From Aquabacter sp040049275 (GTDB lineage: Bacteria; Pseudomonadota; Alphaproteobacteria; Rhizobiales; Xanthobacteraceae), in NCBI RefSeq assembly GCF_040049275.1, contig NZ_JBDZDT010000007.1, positions 310,001 to 374,000 of the forward strand: DNA of 64,000 bases, read 5' to 3'. The position numbers and the translations under genes were made by a program. Within the stretch, counting starts at the first letter, position 1; every line of letters begins with the position of its first letter. Of this stretch, positions 24,075 to 32,016 are shown in pieces. The notes under the pieces were generated by a model. The model had not been told where the DNA came from. It saw only the letters and a program-made list of their open reading frames with translations, and did not search any database.

Positions 24075-25366
24075 CGGCGGGCCAACCGGATTTGCACGAG
24101 ATAGGGTTCGATGGCCGCGAGCGTGCGGTCGAGCGCCCCGCCCAGCGCCTCCGTGGTGCGCCGCGCAGCTTCCGCCGTGCGGGCGTGGAGCGAGCGGTCG
24201 GCCAATTGCGCAAGTACGTGGTCTGCGAGGCTGTCTGCGTCTGTCACCTGGGCCGCGCCGCCCTCCTCGTCGAGGCGGGCGTAAAGGGCGCCGAAATTCC
24301 ATACGTGCGGGCCGTGCAGCACCACGGCGCCCAGCTTCGCGGCCTCGATGGGCGTCTGGCCGCCATGGCGCACCAGCGAGCCGCCCACATAGACCACGGG
24401 CGCGAGGCGATAGAACACCCCGAGCTCGCCTATGGTGTCGGCCACGTAGATTTCGGTGTCCGTGGTAGGAAGCGCGCCTGTGCTGCGGCGCAAAGCGGGA
24501 AGGCCCGCGCCCTCGGCCAGCGCCAGCACCTCCTCGCCCCGCTCCGGGTGGCGCGGCGCGATGATGGTGATGAGGCCGGGCAATTCGGCCTGCAGCATCC
24601 TGTGGGCGTCGATCACCACCTGATCCTCGCCGGGATGGGTGGAGGCGGCCAGCAGCACGGGCCGTCCGCGCACCACCCGGCCCAGGCGCTCCAGCGCCTC
24701 CGGATCGGCCTGGGGCGGGGGCACATCGAATTTTAGATTGCCCGCCACTTCCACCCGCGGCGCGCCGAGCGCCTGGAAGCGCTGGCCGTCGTCCCGGCTC
24801 TGGGCAAGGCAGAGGTCCACATTGGACAAAAGCTTGCGCGCGCTCTTGGGCAGCTTCGCCCAGCGGTCGCTGGAACGCGAGGACAGGCGCCCGTTCACCA
24901 GCACCAGCGGCGTGCCGCGCCGGCCGAGCTCACCCATGAGGTTCGGCCACAGCTCGGATTCCGCCAGCAACGCAAGGTCCGGCCGCCAATGGTCAAGGAA
25001 GCGGGTGACGAAGCGGCGCGCGTCGAGCGGCACGAACTGGTGGATGAGGGACGGGTGGCTGCGCCGTGCAGCGATGCGGCCGGAGGTGAGCGTGCCGGAG
25101 GTGAGCAGCACCTTGAAGCCGCGCTCGATGAGCCGGTCGATGAGGGGGAGGACGGACAGCACCTCGCCGACGCTCGCCCCGTGCACCCAGACCATGGAGC
25201 CCTTGGGGCGCGCGGCGCTGGCGAAGCCGCGACGTTCGGCCAGGCGGCGCGGGTCTTCCTTGCCCTTGCGCACGCGATAGCCGAGCCAAGCGGGCGCGAG
25301 GAGGGAGGCCGCAGCCGTAACCCCTCCATAGACCCGCAGCGGCATCGGCACCCGGTGCCCCTTCAT
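24071..25366 (-). CDS. waaA: 3-deoxy-D-manno-octulosonic acid (Kdo) transferase
   Basis: GT30 glycosyltransferase adding Kdo from CMP-Kdo to lipid IVA; anchored by an N-terminal hydrophobic segment (about 10-28). The 431 residues match the family. Motifs: W-V-H-G-A-S-V-G-E-V with the catalytic Glu (about residue 60), the F-V-P-L-D segment, E-S-E-L-W-P-N, L-V-N-G-R-L-S-x-R-S, A-S-T-H-P-G-E-D and the C-terminal G-G-S-L-V-x-H-G-G-Q-T-P-I-E-A. It is coupled by 4-base overlaps to the DUF374 gene upstream and lpxK downstream. Confidence 0.95.
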   Translation of the reverse strand: MKGHRVPMPLRVYGGVTAAASLLAPAWLGYRVRKGKEDPRRLAERRGFASAARPKGSMVWVHGASVGEVLSVLPLIDRLIERGFKVLLTSGTLTSGRIAARRSHPSLIHQFVPLDARRFVTRFLDHWRPDLALLAESELWPNLMGELGRRGTPLVLVNGRLSSRSSDRWAKLPKSARKLLSNVDLCLAQSRDDGQRFQALGAPRVEVAGNLKFDVPPPQADPEALERLGRVVRGRPVLLAASTHPGEDQVVIDAHRMLQAELPGLITIIAPRHPERGEEVLALAEGAGLPALRRSTGALPTTDTEIYVADTIGELGVFYRLAPVVYVGGSLVRHGGQTPIEAAKLGAVVLHGPHVWNFGALYARLDEEGGAAQVTDADSLADHVLAQLADRSLHARTAEAARRTTEALGGALDRTLAAIEPYLVQIRLARR

Positions 25367-26079
25367 CGCCCAGCGCCTCCGGTCTCCACGCCTCCGCGCC
25401 CCAGAAGGGCCTCGGCGCGGGCGGTGATGGTTTCGAGGCGTTGCTGGAGCAGCGCGCGCGCGGCCTGGAGGCCGGCTTCGTCCACGTCCTTGTCCACCCA
25501 GATGGGTTCGCCAGCCACCGCCGCCCCGGCCCCGAAGGGCAGGTGCAGGCTGGCACGGTCCCAGCTCTTGAGAAGGATTCGGTTACGGGTCGCCATGGCG
25601 ACCGGCAGAATAGGCCGTCCGGAATGCCGCGCAATCGTTACGACGCCGAGCCCCGCGCGGCGTGAGATTTTCGGTACATCTGCGGTCATGGCCACATTGA
25701 TGCCCTGAGCCAGCGTGTCGATGAGCGCGTAGGTGGCGGAAACGCCGCCTTTGCGATGGAAATCCTGCGGGGACGTCGCGCCCGACCCGCGGATGGTGCC
25801 AACCCCGAGCCGCTCGGCGGCGATGGCGTTGATCTCAGCATCCGCGTGGCGGGAAATCAGAACCTTAGCCTTGTGATGTGGCTTCATCATGAAGGGCGTC
25901 AGGAAGTGCTGGCCGTGCCAGAAGGTGATGATGGCCGGCAGGTTCGCATCTATCTGCTCATAGATGTCCGCCGGCTCCACCTTGAAGCGCGTGGTATGCG
26001 CGACCAGCGAGAAATAGCCCGCAAAAGCGTTTCCGGCGGCCAGTTTAAAGGCCCGGTTGGTGCGCACATGACGCCACAT
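25363..26079 (-). CDS. DUF374 lysophospholipid-acyltransferase-like protein
   Basis: Membrane-associated acyltransferase-like protein, 238 residues, of the DUF374 group. Motifs are I-T-F-W-H-G-Q-H-F-L (His in place of the usual HX4D start), I-S-R-H-A-D-A-E-I-N-A, G-V-G-T-I-R-G-S-G and P-K-I-S-R-R-A-G-L-G. DUF374 genes are regularly found next to waaA and lpxK in alphaproteobacteria, which suggests a role in lipid A or outer-membrane lipid acylation. No substrate is known to me. It is first of the coupled DUF374-waaA-lpxK set. Confidence 0.85.
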   Translation of the reverse strand: MWRHVRTNRAFKLAAGNAFAGYFSLVAHTTRFKVEPADIYEQIDANLPAIITFWHGQHFLTPFMMKPHHKAKVLISRHADAEINAIAAERLGVGTIRGSGATSPQDFHRKGGVSATYALIDTLAQGINVAMTADVPKISRRAGLGVVTIARHSGRPILPVAMATRNRILLKSWDRASLHLPFGAGAAVAGEPIWVDKDVDEAGLQAARALLQQRLETITARAEALLGRGGVETGGAGR

Positions 26080-26212
26080 TCTGAAACTGTACCCTACTGG
26101 TGGTTGGCGCTGATCCGCCCCCTGCGGTCGGCGCTTCTGATCATTCGGAAATAAGACCGGCGCAGGGCAGGGTGCCGCTGCGCCGGTAAATTGATGGGGA
26201 CGATGCCCTTAT

Positions 26213-26458
26213 CTAGTGCTCGTGGCCGGTCTCGGGGTCCAGCAGGCGGTGCATGTGGACCACGAAATAGCGCATCATGGCATTGTCGACGGTGAGCTGC
26301 GCCTTGCCCCTCCAGGCCGCTGCGGCGCTGGCATAGTCGGGATAGATGCCGACGATGTCGAGCTTGTTCAGATCCTTGAACTCGATGCCGCCGAGTTCTT
26401 TCAGCTCCCCACCAAAAACGAGGTGGAGAAGTTGCTTGGGTTCGGATGAGGTGGACAT
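26213..26458 (-). CDS. DUF4170 protein
   Basis: Small soluble protein, 81 residues from ATG 26458. It has the DUF4170 core H-L-V-F-G-G-E-L, I-V-G-I-Y-P-D-Y-x-x-A-x-x-A-W-R-x-K-A-Q-x-T-V-D-N-A and a His/Asp-rich end (H-M-H-R-L-L-D-P). It lies 31 bases after the cysQ-type gene and before the lipid A genes, a common alphaproteobacterial arrangement. The function is unknown. Confidence 0.85.
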   Translation of the reverse strand: MSTSSEPKQLLHLVFGGELKELGGIEFKDLNKLDIVGIYPDYASAAAAWRGKAQLTVDNAMMRYFVVHMHRLLDPETGHEH

Positions 26459-26489
26459 GGTGGCCAGCAATCCGCGGTTTGATGGGCGA

Positions 26490-27320
26490 TCAGGATGCGC
26501 CGAGCTCGCCTCTGGCGAGGTCGAGCATCGGCGCATGGAGATATGGCCCGGCACAGACCAAAGGACCATGACGGGGAACGGGGGCATTGTATAACAGTAC
26601 CGTGCCGTCGTAACCCGTCAGGGCGCCGCCTGCTTCGTGCACCAGAAGGTCTGCTGCGGCAAGGTCCCAGTCATGGCTGTTGCCGGACGCCAGGGCGAGG
26701 TCCAGCTCGGCGGTGGCGACGCGCGTCAGCCGCAGCGCGAGCGACCGCACGCGGGGCATGCGGGAGATGGCCGCCGTCCGGGCGACACGGTCCAGCAGGA
26801 AGCCGGGGCCGGAAATGGTCGCGCCATCCAGCGATGGACGGTCGGACGCGGCGATCCTGGCGCCGTTGCGGGTTGCCCCACGCCCTTTGGCGGCGACGAA
26901 CAATTCATCGGTCACGGGGGCGAACAGGGCGCCGGCGATGGGGCGGCCATCTTCCACCAGCGCGGCAGAGACCGCCCAGTCCTCGCCCCCCGCCATGAAG
27001 GCGCGGGTGCCGTCGATGGGGTCCACCACCCAGACGCGGCGCCGGCTCAGCCGGTCGGGGCTGTCGGCGCTCTCCTCGGAGAGCCAACCATAATCCGGGG
27101 CCAGCGCCTCCAGCCGCTCCTTCAGGAAGCGGTCCACGGCGATGTCGGCTTCGGTGACGGGGGAGTCGTTGTGCTTGTTCCAGCTCCGGATCTCGGAGCG
27201 GAACATGGCGAGCGCCACCGCGCCCGCCGCCGCCACCGCATCGGCGAGGTGACGCGCAAACAGTTCCGGAGCCTCCATTGCCGGGAAGCCGGAAGCGGTC
27301 GGCGGTTCAAATGCAGTCAT
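26490..27320 (-). CDS. cysQ: CysQ-like 3'(2'),5'-bisphosphate nucleotidase / inositol monophosphatase family
   Basis: Mg2+-dependent phosphatase, 276 residues from ATG 27320 (a further ATG at 27275 and an upstream TTG are possible). It shows the metal-binding set E-E-S-A, D-P-I-D-G-T-R-A-F and W-D-L-A-A-A-D-L-L-V-H-E-A-G-G. Family members hydrolyse 3'-phosphoadenosine 5'-phosphate from sulfate assimilation, inositol phosphates or histidinol phosphate. The order cysQ-DUF4170-DUF374-waaA-lpxK is conserved in many Rhizobiales. Substrate choice is inference. Confidence 0.82.
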   Translation of the reverse strand: MTAFEPPTASGFPAMEAPELFARHLADAVAAAGAVALAMFRSEIRSWNKHNDSPVTEADIAVDRFLKERLEALAPDYGWLSEESADSPDRLSRRRVWVVDPIDGTRAFMAGGEDWAVSAALVEDGRPIAGALFAPVTDELFVAAKGRGATRNGARIAASDRPSLDGATISGPGFLLDRVARTAAISRMPRVRSLALRLTRVATAELDLALASGNSHDWDLAAADLLVHEAGGALTGYDGTVLLYNAPVPRHGPLVCAGPYLHAPMLDLARGELGAS

Positions 27321-27381
27321 GGGCAAGGCAATAGGGGGCGCTGCACCATGAGGCAAGCGGCGCGTATCATCGGGGGCGGGA

Positions 27382-28350
27382 TCAGATGAGCCCGGCGCTC
27401 ACCACATTCTGGAGGAGGGCATCCGCCGAGAGGCCTGCGAAGAAGATGAGGCCCGCATCGCGGTTTGACTTGAACAAGGCGAGGCATTTCGCGCCGTCAT
27501 GAATGTCGAGGCGCACCACCTGGCGATAAAGCAAGAAGGCGAAGCCCATCAGGCCGAGGGCGGAAAGCACGCCGGCTCCCGCGCTGACAAGGGCGCCGGC
27601 AAACAGCGCGACGGCGGCGATATAGGACAAAGCGAGCGGAAGGCGGCTTTTCTCGCCGAACAGCAGCGCGGTGGAGCCGACGCCCACCAGCGCGTCATCC
27701 TCCCGATCCTGGTGCGCATAGATGGTGTCGTAGCCGAACACCCAGCAGACCGAGCCGGCAAACAGCAGGAGCGCCGGATCGTCGATGCTGCGGAACACGC
27801 TCGCCCAGCCCATCAGCGCGCCCCAGGAGAAGGCGATGCCCAACACCACCTGCGGCACCGAGGTGATGCGCTTCATCAGCGGGTAGATGGCCACCACCCC
27901 CATGGAAGCGACGCCGGTGATAACGGCGAAGCGCGGCAGGCTGAGCAGGACGGCGAGGCCGACAAGCAGCTGGAAGGCCAGGAAGGCAAAGGCTGCCTTG
28001 ACGCTCAGCTGCCCGCTGGCGAGCGGGCGGTTGCGGGTGCGTTCCACCTTCCGGTCGATATCGCGGTCGAGGATGTCGTTCCAGGTGCAGCCCGCGCCGC
28101 GCATGGCGAGGGAGCCGATGGCGAAGAGGATCAGCAGGACCGGATCGGGATAGGGCCGGCCGGCGGCGACGGCGGCGAGCGCCGTCGACCACCAGCATGG
28201 CAGCAGAAGGAGCCAGCTGCCGATGGGCCGGTCCGCGCGGGCGAGACGCAGATAGGGACGCAGTGGAGCGGGCGCGAGGCGATCGACCCAATTACCCGAC
28301 CTTGCGTCGGCAACCGGGGCGGCCGCGCCTTCACTCCGCCACGTGGTCAC
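27382..28350 (-). CDS. ubiA: 4-hydroxybenzoate polyprenyltransferase
   Basis: Polytopic inner-membrane enzyme attaching the polyprenyl chain to 4-hydroxybenzoate in ubiquinone synthesis. The 322 residues contain the two Asp-rich prenyl diphosphate motifs N-D-I-L-D-R-D-I-D-R-K-V-x-R-T-x-N-R-P-L-A and D-x-x-Y-A-H-Q-D-R-E-D-D (the classical UbiA/COQ2 pair), with about eight hydrophobic helices. It is clearly the ubiquinone enzyme, unlike the second UbiA-fold protein at 34018. It stands 62 bases from the cysQ-type gene on the same strand. Confidence 0.94.
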   Translation of the reverse strand: MTTWRSEGAAAPVADARSGNWVDRLAPAPLRPYLRLARADRPIGSWLLLLPCWWSTALAAVAAGRPYPDPVLLILFAIGSLAMRGAGCTWNDILDRDIDRKVERTRNRPLASGQLSVKAAFAFLAFQLLVGLAVLLSLPRFAVITGVASMGVVAIYPLMKRITSVPQVVLGIAFSWGALMGWASVFRSIDDPALLLFAGSVCWVFGYDTIYAHQDREDDALVGVGSTALLFGEKSRLPLALSYIAAVALFAGALVSAGAGVLSALGLMGFAFLLYRQVVRLDIHDGAKCLALFKSNRDAGLIFFAGLSADALLQNVVSAGLI

Positions 28351-28360
28351 GAGGCCACCT

Positions 28361-28870
28361 TCAGTTCTTCAGGGCGTTGCCGGTCAGGGTATCGAACACA
28401 CCGCCGCCCGTGGAACTCTGCCCGGGCACGTAGCCCGTGGTGACGCCGAGGGCGCTGGACATGGAGCCCTGTGGCGGCGGCTTGCCGGGGCCGCCCGGGC
28501 CGGCGCCATTGGCCGCCGCCGCGCAGACCTTGTCCCGCAGCGCGGCGGTCTTCTTGTTGCCCTCTTGCGATTGGGCGATGGCCTGCTCGGGGATCTGGCA
28601 CCAGTCCTTGTTGTCGAGAAGGTACTTGGCCAGCTTGCCCTCGGCAGCCGTATAGGCGCGGAAGAGGGGGCACAGCTCCTGCGGCGAGGCCTTGGCCTTG
28701 CCGGCGGCCTGGAGCGCCTTGCCCTTCTCGTCCATCTCGGCGCGGATGGCGACGAAATCAGTCTGACAGTCCGCGCGGGCGACGGTGACGCCGAGAAGCG
28801 TTCCCGATCCGAGGGCCAAAAGGGTCAAGGCCGTCGCCGAAGCGCGCTGGATTCGAAAATGCAGCGACAT
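28361..28870 (-). CDS. Small secreted four-cysteine protein, unknown
   Basis: Exported protein of 169 residues with a clear signal peptide (1-33, ending V-A-R-A). The mature part has four Cys (in A-D-C, E-L-C, D-W-C and K-V-C), spaced to form two disulfides in a helical region, then a Gly/Pro/Ser-rich tail. Similar short proteins occur in Rhizobiales, without a function that I know. It ends 10 bases before the ubiA start. Confidence 0.75.
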   Translation of the reverse strand: MSLHFRIQRASATALTLLALGSGTLLGVTVARADCQTDFVAIRAEMDEKGKALQAAGKAKASPQELCPLFRAYTAAEGKLAKYLLDNKDWCQIPEQAIAQSQEGNKKTAALRDKVCAAAANGAGPGGPGKPPPQGSMSSALGVTTGYVPGQSSTGGGVFDTLTGNALKN

Positions 28871-28979
28871 GATGAGTTTCCGCAGCGTCCCCTGGTTTCA
28901 ATTCTCACTTACAGAGACCCGGAAGATAGGGCAATATCACGGCAGCGTCGCGTAAAAGCAAAAAGCGCGTGACGGTGCC

Positions 28980-29008
28980 TTGACGGAGATTTCGTACGCG
29001 ATTAGGTT
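28980..29008 (+). promoter_or_regulatory. Sigma-70-type promoter of the ilv leader
   Basis: TTGACG (28980-28985), a 17-base spacer, and TAGGTT (29003-29008). The predicted transcription start near 29015 lies about 24 bases before the leader peptide ATG. Assigned by consensus and by its exact fit to the attenuator that follows. Confidence 0.55.
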
Positions 29009-29038
29009 CGCGCAACTTTTGGAAGGTCCCGCGGGTCC

Positions 29039-29095
29039 ATGCGCAAGATCGTTACCATTCTCGTACTTAGGAGCGCCACCATCGGAACGGCCTGA
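29039..29095 (+). CDS. ilv leader peptide (attenuator)
   Basis: An 18-codon open frame, M-R-K-I-V-T-I-L-V-L-R-S-A-T-I-G-T-A, between the promoter and ilvB. Codons 4-10 read Ile-Val-Thr-Ile-Leu-Val-Leu, so six of seven are branched-chain residues, plus Thr, the isoleucine precursor. GGAAGG lies upstream. Ribosome stalling on these codons when charged Ile/Val/Leu tRNAs are short would change the folding of the RNA downstream. The ilvBN operon of Caulobacter is known to be controlled by attenuation; this is the same logic. Confidence 0.8.
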   Translation: MRKIVTILVLRSATIGTA

Positions 29096-29121
29096 TCGGC
29101 CGGTCGCGGGAGATGGTGGCG
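29074..29121 (+). promoter_or_regulatory. Protector helix of the ilv attenuator
   Basis: CGCCACCATC inside the leader peptide codons (29074-29083) is exactly complementary to GATGGTGGCG (29112-29121). A small CGGCC/GGCCG hairpin (29088-29102) spanning the leader stop codon is nested within it. A ribosome stalled at the Ile-Val-Leu codons would block this helix, as expected for the 1:2 helix of an attenuator. I could not define a convincing antiterminator pairing by eye. Confidence 0.55.
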
Positions 29122-29125
29122 TGTG

Positions 29126-29158
29126 ACGAGGGGCCCTTCGGGCCCCTTCGTCGTTTCT
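29126..29158 (+). terminator. Attenuator terminator before ilvB
   Basis: GC-rich stem GGGGCCC/GGGCCCC with a TTC loop (29130-29146), extended by ACGA/TTCGT with one bulged base, followed by CGTTTCT. The T-run is short. It lies 72 bases before the ilvB start and directly after the leader peptide region. Confidence 0.65.
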
Positions 29159-29229
29159 GGGCCTGAAGTTTTCTCAAACGGACATGAAAAAGATGGCAGG
29201 CGCGGACGGCGCTGCCAGGGAGAGATGGG

Positions 29230-30990
29230 ATGAGCAAGGAAATGACCGGCGCCGAAATGGTCATGCAGGCGCTCGCCGACCAGGGTGTCGAACACCTCTT
29301 CGGTTATCCGGGCGGCGCCGTGCTGCCCATCTATGATGCGCTGTTCCACCAGAACAGCGTCGAGCACATCCTGGTGCGGCACGAGCAGGCGGCGGTGCAT
29401 GCCGCCGAAGGCTATGCTCGCTCCTCTGGCAAGGTGGGCGTGGTGCTCGTCACCTCGGGCCCCGGCGCGACCAACGCCGTCACCGGCCTGACCGACGCGC
29501 TGATGGATTCCATCCCCATCGTCTGCATCACCGGACAGGTGCCGACCCACCTCATCGGCAATGACGCCTTCCAGGAGTGCGACACGGTCGGCATCACCCG
29601 TCCCTGCACCAAGCACAATTATCTCGTGCGCGACGTGAAGGACCTCGCCCGGGTCCTGCACGAGGCCTTCTATGTGGCGCAGAACGGGCGGCCCGGCCCC
29701 GTGGTGGTGGACATCCCGAAGGATGTGCAGTTCGCCGCAGGCCTCTATGTCGGCCCCGAGAATATCGAGCACAAGACCTATAAGCCGAAGCTCAAGGGCG
29801 ACGCCGACAAGATCGAGGCGGCGGTGAAGATGATCGCCGCGGCCAAGCGGCCGATCTTCTATACCGGCGGCGGCGTCATCAATTCCGGGCCCGAGGCGAG
29901 CCGCCTGCTGCGCGAATTGGCGCGGCTCACCGGCATCCCCGTCACATCCACGCTCATGGGCCTCGGCGCCTTCCCGGCGGCGAGCCGGCAATGGCTCGGC
30001 ATGCTGGGCATGCACGGCACCTATGAAGCCAACATGGCCATGCACGGCTGCGACGTGATGGTCTGCATCGGCGCGCGCTTCGACGACCGCATCACGGGCC
30101 GCATCGACGCCTTCTCGCCGGGCTCGAAGAAGATCCACATCGACATCGACCCGTCCTCCATCAACAAGAACGTGAAGGTGGACCTGCCCATCATCGGCGA
30201 CTGCACGAAGGTGCTGGAGGCCATGATCCGGGCGTGGCGGGAGCAGGATCTCTCCCTGAACCGCGAGGCCATGGACACGTGGTGGGGGCAGATCGACCGC
30301 TGGCGCGCCCGCAACTGCCTCGCCTACCGGGCGTCCAACGACGTGATCAAGCCGCAATACGCCATCGAGCGCCTTTATGCGGCGACGAAGGATCGCGACG
30401 TCTACATCACCACCGAGGTGGGACAGCACCAGATGTGGGCGGCCCAGTTCTTCCGCTTCGAGGAGCCGAACCGCTGGATGACCTCGGGCGGCCTCGGCAC
30501 CATGGGCTACGGCCTGCCCGCCGCCATCGGCGCGCAGATCGCCCATCCCAACGCGCTGTGCGTGGATATTGCGGGCGAAGCCTCGATCCTGATGAACATG
30601 CAGGAGATGTCCACGGCCATTCAGTTCAACCTGCCAGTGAAGATCTTCATCCTCAACAACCGCTACATGGGCATGGTGCGCCAGTGGCAGGAGCTGCTCC
30701 ATGGCGGGCGCTACTCCCACTCCTATTCGGAGGCGCTGCCGGACTTCGTGAAGCTGGCGGAGGCCTATGGCGGGGTTGGCATGCGCTGCGAGAAGCCGGG
30801 CGACCTCGACGCGGCGATCGCGGAGATGATCGACGTGAAGCGCCCCGTGATCTTCGACTGCATCGTGGACCAGCAGGAGAACTGCTTCCCCATGATCCCG
30901 TCGGGCCGCGCCCATAACGAGATGATCCTCGGCGACATGGCGGTGGATCTCGACGAGGCCATCACCGACGAAGGCAAGATGCTGGTGTGA
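29230..30990 (+). CDS. ilvB: Acetolactate (acetohydroxyacid) synthase, large subunit
   Basis: Thiamine-diphosphate enzyme making 2-acetolactate or 2-aceto-2-hydroxybutyrate, the first shared step of valine, leucine and isoleucine synthesis. The 586 residues match the family. The catalytic Glu is in H-E-Q-A-A-V-H-A-A-E-G-Y-A-R, the FAD/ThDP region in P-G-A-T-N, and the C-terminal ThDP motif starts at A-G-E-A-S and ends at L-N-N-R-Y-M-G-M-V-R-Q-W-Q. The usual G-D-G reads G-E-A, as I recall for other Rhizobiales. The start follows AGGGAGAG. Expression is likely set by the attenuator upstream. Confidence 0.97.
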   Translation: MSKEMTGAEMVMQALADQGVEHLFGYPGGAVLPIYDALFHQNSVEHILVRHEQAAVHAAEGYARSSGKVGVVLVTSGPGATNAVTGLTDALMDSIPIVCITGQVPTHLIGNDAFQECDTVGITRPCTKHNYLVRDVKDLARVLHEAFYVAQNGRPGPVVVDIPKDVQFAAGLYVGPENIEHKTYKPKLKGDADKIEAAVKMIAAAKRPIFYTGGGVINSGPEASRLLRELARLTGIPVTSTLMGLGAFPAASRQWLGMLGMHGTYEANMAMHGCDVMVCIGARFDDRITGRIDAFSPGSKKIHIDIDPSSINKNVKVDLPIIGDCTKVLEAMIRAWREQDLSLNREAMDTWWGQIDRWRARNCLAYRASNDVIKPQYAIERLYAATKDRDVYITTEVGQHQMWAAQFFRFEEPNRWMTSGGLGTMGYGLPAAIGAQIAHPNALCVDIAGEASILMNMQEMSTAIQFNLPVKIFILNNRYMGMVRQWQELLHGGRYSHSYSEALPDFVKLAEAYGGVGMRCEKPGDLDAAIAEMIDVKRPVIFDCIVDQQENCFPMIPSGRAHNEMILGDMAVDLDEAITDEGKMLV

Positions 30991-31012
30991 ACCGGCTGAG
31001 GCTTTTTTGAGC

Positions 31013-31085
31013 CGTCATCCCCGGGCCCGACCCGGGGATCTCCCCGCAACGGAGGGAGATGGCCGGGTCAAGCCCGGCCATGACG
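31013..31085. repeat. Composite palindromic element, family A, between ilvB and ilvN
   Basis: GTCATCCCCGGGCCCGACCC with its closing arm, then GGCCGGGTCAAGCCCGGCC and ATGACG. It fills most of the 124-base ilvB-ilvN gap, so the strong folded RNA may set the subunit ratio. Confidence 0.8.
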
Positions 31086-31114
31086 ATCTTCCTGATCCCT
31101 TCCAGAGACCTCCC

Positions 31115-31630
31115 ATGTCCCATCCCCCTGAACGCATCGAACGGCACACGCTCTCGGTCCTGGTGGACAACGAGCCGGGCGTGCTCGCCCGCGTCATCGG
31201 CCTGTTCTCCGGCCGCGGCTACAATATCGACAGCCTCACCGTGTCCGAGGTGAGCCACGAGGGACACCTCTCGCGCATCACCATCGTCACCACGGGCACG
31301 CCCATGGTGATCGAGCAGATCCGCAACCAGCTCGACCGCCTCGTGCCCGTGCATCGCGTGAGCGACCTCACCGTGGACGGCACCTCCGTGGAGCGCGAGC
31401 TGGCCATGGTGAAGGTGCGCGGCACCGGCGATGCCCGCAGCGAGGCGCTGCGCCTTGCCGAGGCCTTCCGCGCCCGGGTGATCGACGCGACCACCGAGAG
31501 CTTCGTGTTCGAGATCACCGGCAAGTCCGACAAGATCGACCAGTTCGCTGTGTTGATGACGCCGCTCGGCCTCGTGGAGGTCTCACGCACCGGCGTGGTC
31601 GCCATTTCCCGTGGCCCGGAGGCCATGTGA
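31115..31630 (+). CDS. ilvN: Acetolactate synthase, regulatory small subunit
   Basis: Regulatory subunit that binds valine and activates IlvB. From ATG 31115 the protein is 171 residues. The N-terminal ACT domain has T-L-S-V-L-V-D-N-E-P-G-V-L-A-R-V-I-G-L-F-S with G-R-G-Y-N-I-D-S-L-T-V, and a C-terminal half ends G-L-V-E-V-S-R-T-G. Upstream in-frame codons are part of the repeat element, so they were excluded. Confidence 0.96.
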   Translation: MSHPPERIERHTLSVLVDNEPGVLARVIGLFSGRGYNIDSLTVSEVSHEGHLSRITIVTTGTPMVIEQIRNQLDRLVPVHRVSDLTVDGTSVERELAMVKVRGTGDARSEALRLAEAFRARVIDATTESFVFEITGKSDKIDQFAVLMTPLGLVEVSRTGVVAISRGPEAM

Positions 31631-31653
31631 GGCTTGCGCCGGCAAACAGGCGC

Positions 31654-31673
31654 GGATATACCGCCGGATATAC
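31654..31673 (+). promoter_or_regulatory. Direct repeats upstream of the toxin-antitoxin pair
   Basis: GGATATAC occurs twice, at 31654 and 31666, 12 bases apart, in the 62-base gap between ilvN and the antitoxin start. Repeated sites of this kind are often the operator bound by an AbrB-type antitoxin. The second copy (TATACA) could also serve as a -10 box. Inferred from position only. Confidence 0.4.
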
Positions 31674-31692
31674 ATTGGATGAGGTCCGGACC

Positions 31693-32016
31693 GTGAAGGT
31701 CAAGGTCGCGAAATGGGGCAACAGTGTCGCCGTACGGATTCCGAAATCCGTGGCGGACGACCTCGGCTTGCGCCCGGGTTCGATCGTGGACCTTGAGCGC
31801 GAGGGCACCACCGTCGCCATCCGGGCCGAGCCCGAGGTCAAGATCCCGCGCTATCGCCTTGAGGATCTCGTCGCCGAAATGAAGAGGCTGGGGCCCGAGA
31901 ACGAGCCCGAGACCCTTGAGTGGGGGCCTGATCGCGGTGATGAAATCATCGATGACGACTATTCGCGTGGCTCCCTAAAGCCGCCCAAAGACGATAATGC
32001 CACTCGCCGCCGGTGA
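31693..32016 (+). CDS. AbrB/MazE-family antitoxin
   Basis: Antitoxin of about 107 residues starting at GTG 31693. The N-terminal SpoVT-AbrB swapped-hairpin domain is V-K-V-A-K-W-G-N-S-V-A-V-R-I-P-K-S followed by L-G-L-R-P-G-S-I-V-D-L. The acidic, partly disordered C-terminal half (L-E-D-L-V-A-E-M to D-E-I-I-D-D-D-Y) is the usual toxin-wrapping part. It overlaps the toxin gene by 20 bases. The pair sits between ilvN and ilvC, an unusual place. DNA binding by the AbrB domain should autoregulate the pair. Confidence 0.85.
   Translation: MKVKVAKWGNSVAVRIPKSVADDLGLRPGSIVDLEREGTTVAIRAEPEVKIPRYRLEDLVAEMKRLGPENEPETLEWGPDRGDEIIDDDYSRGSLKPPKDDNATRRR

Noticed and set aside
31007..31114. Upstream start for ilvN
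   Set aside because: The added codons lie within a palindromic repeat, and ATG 31115 gives the normal family N-terminus.
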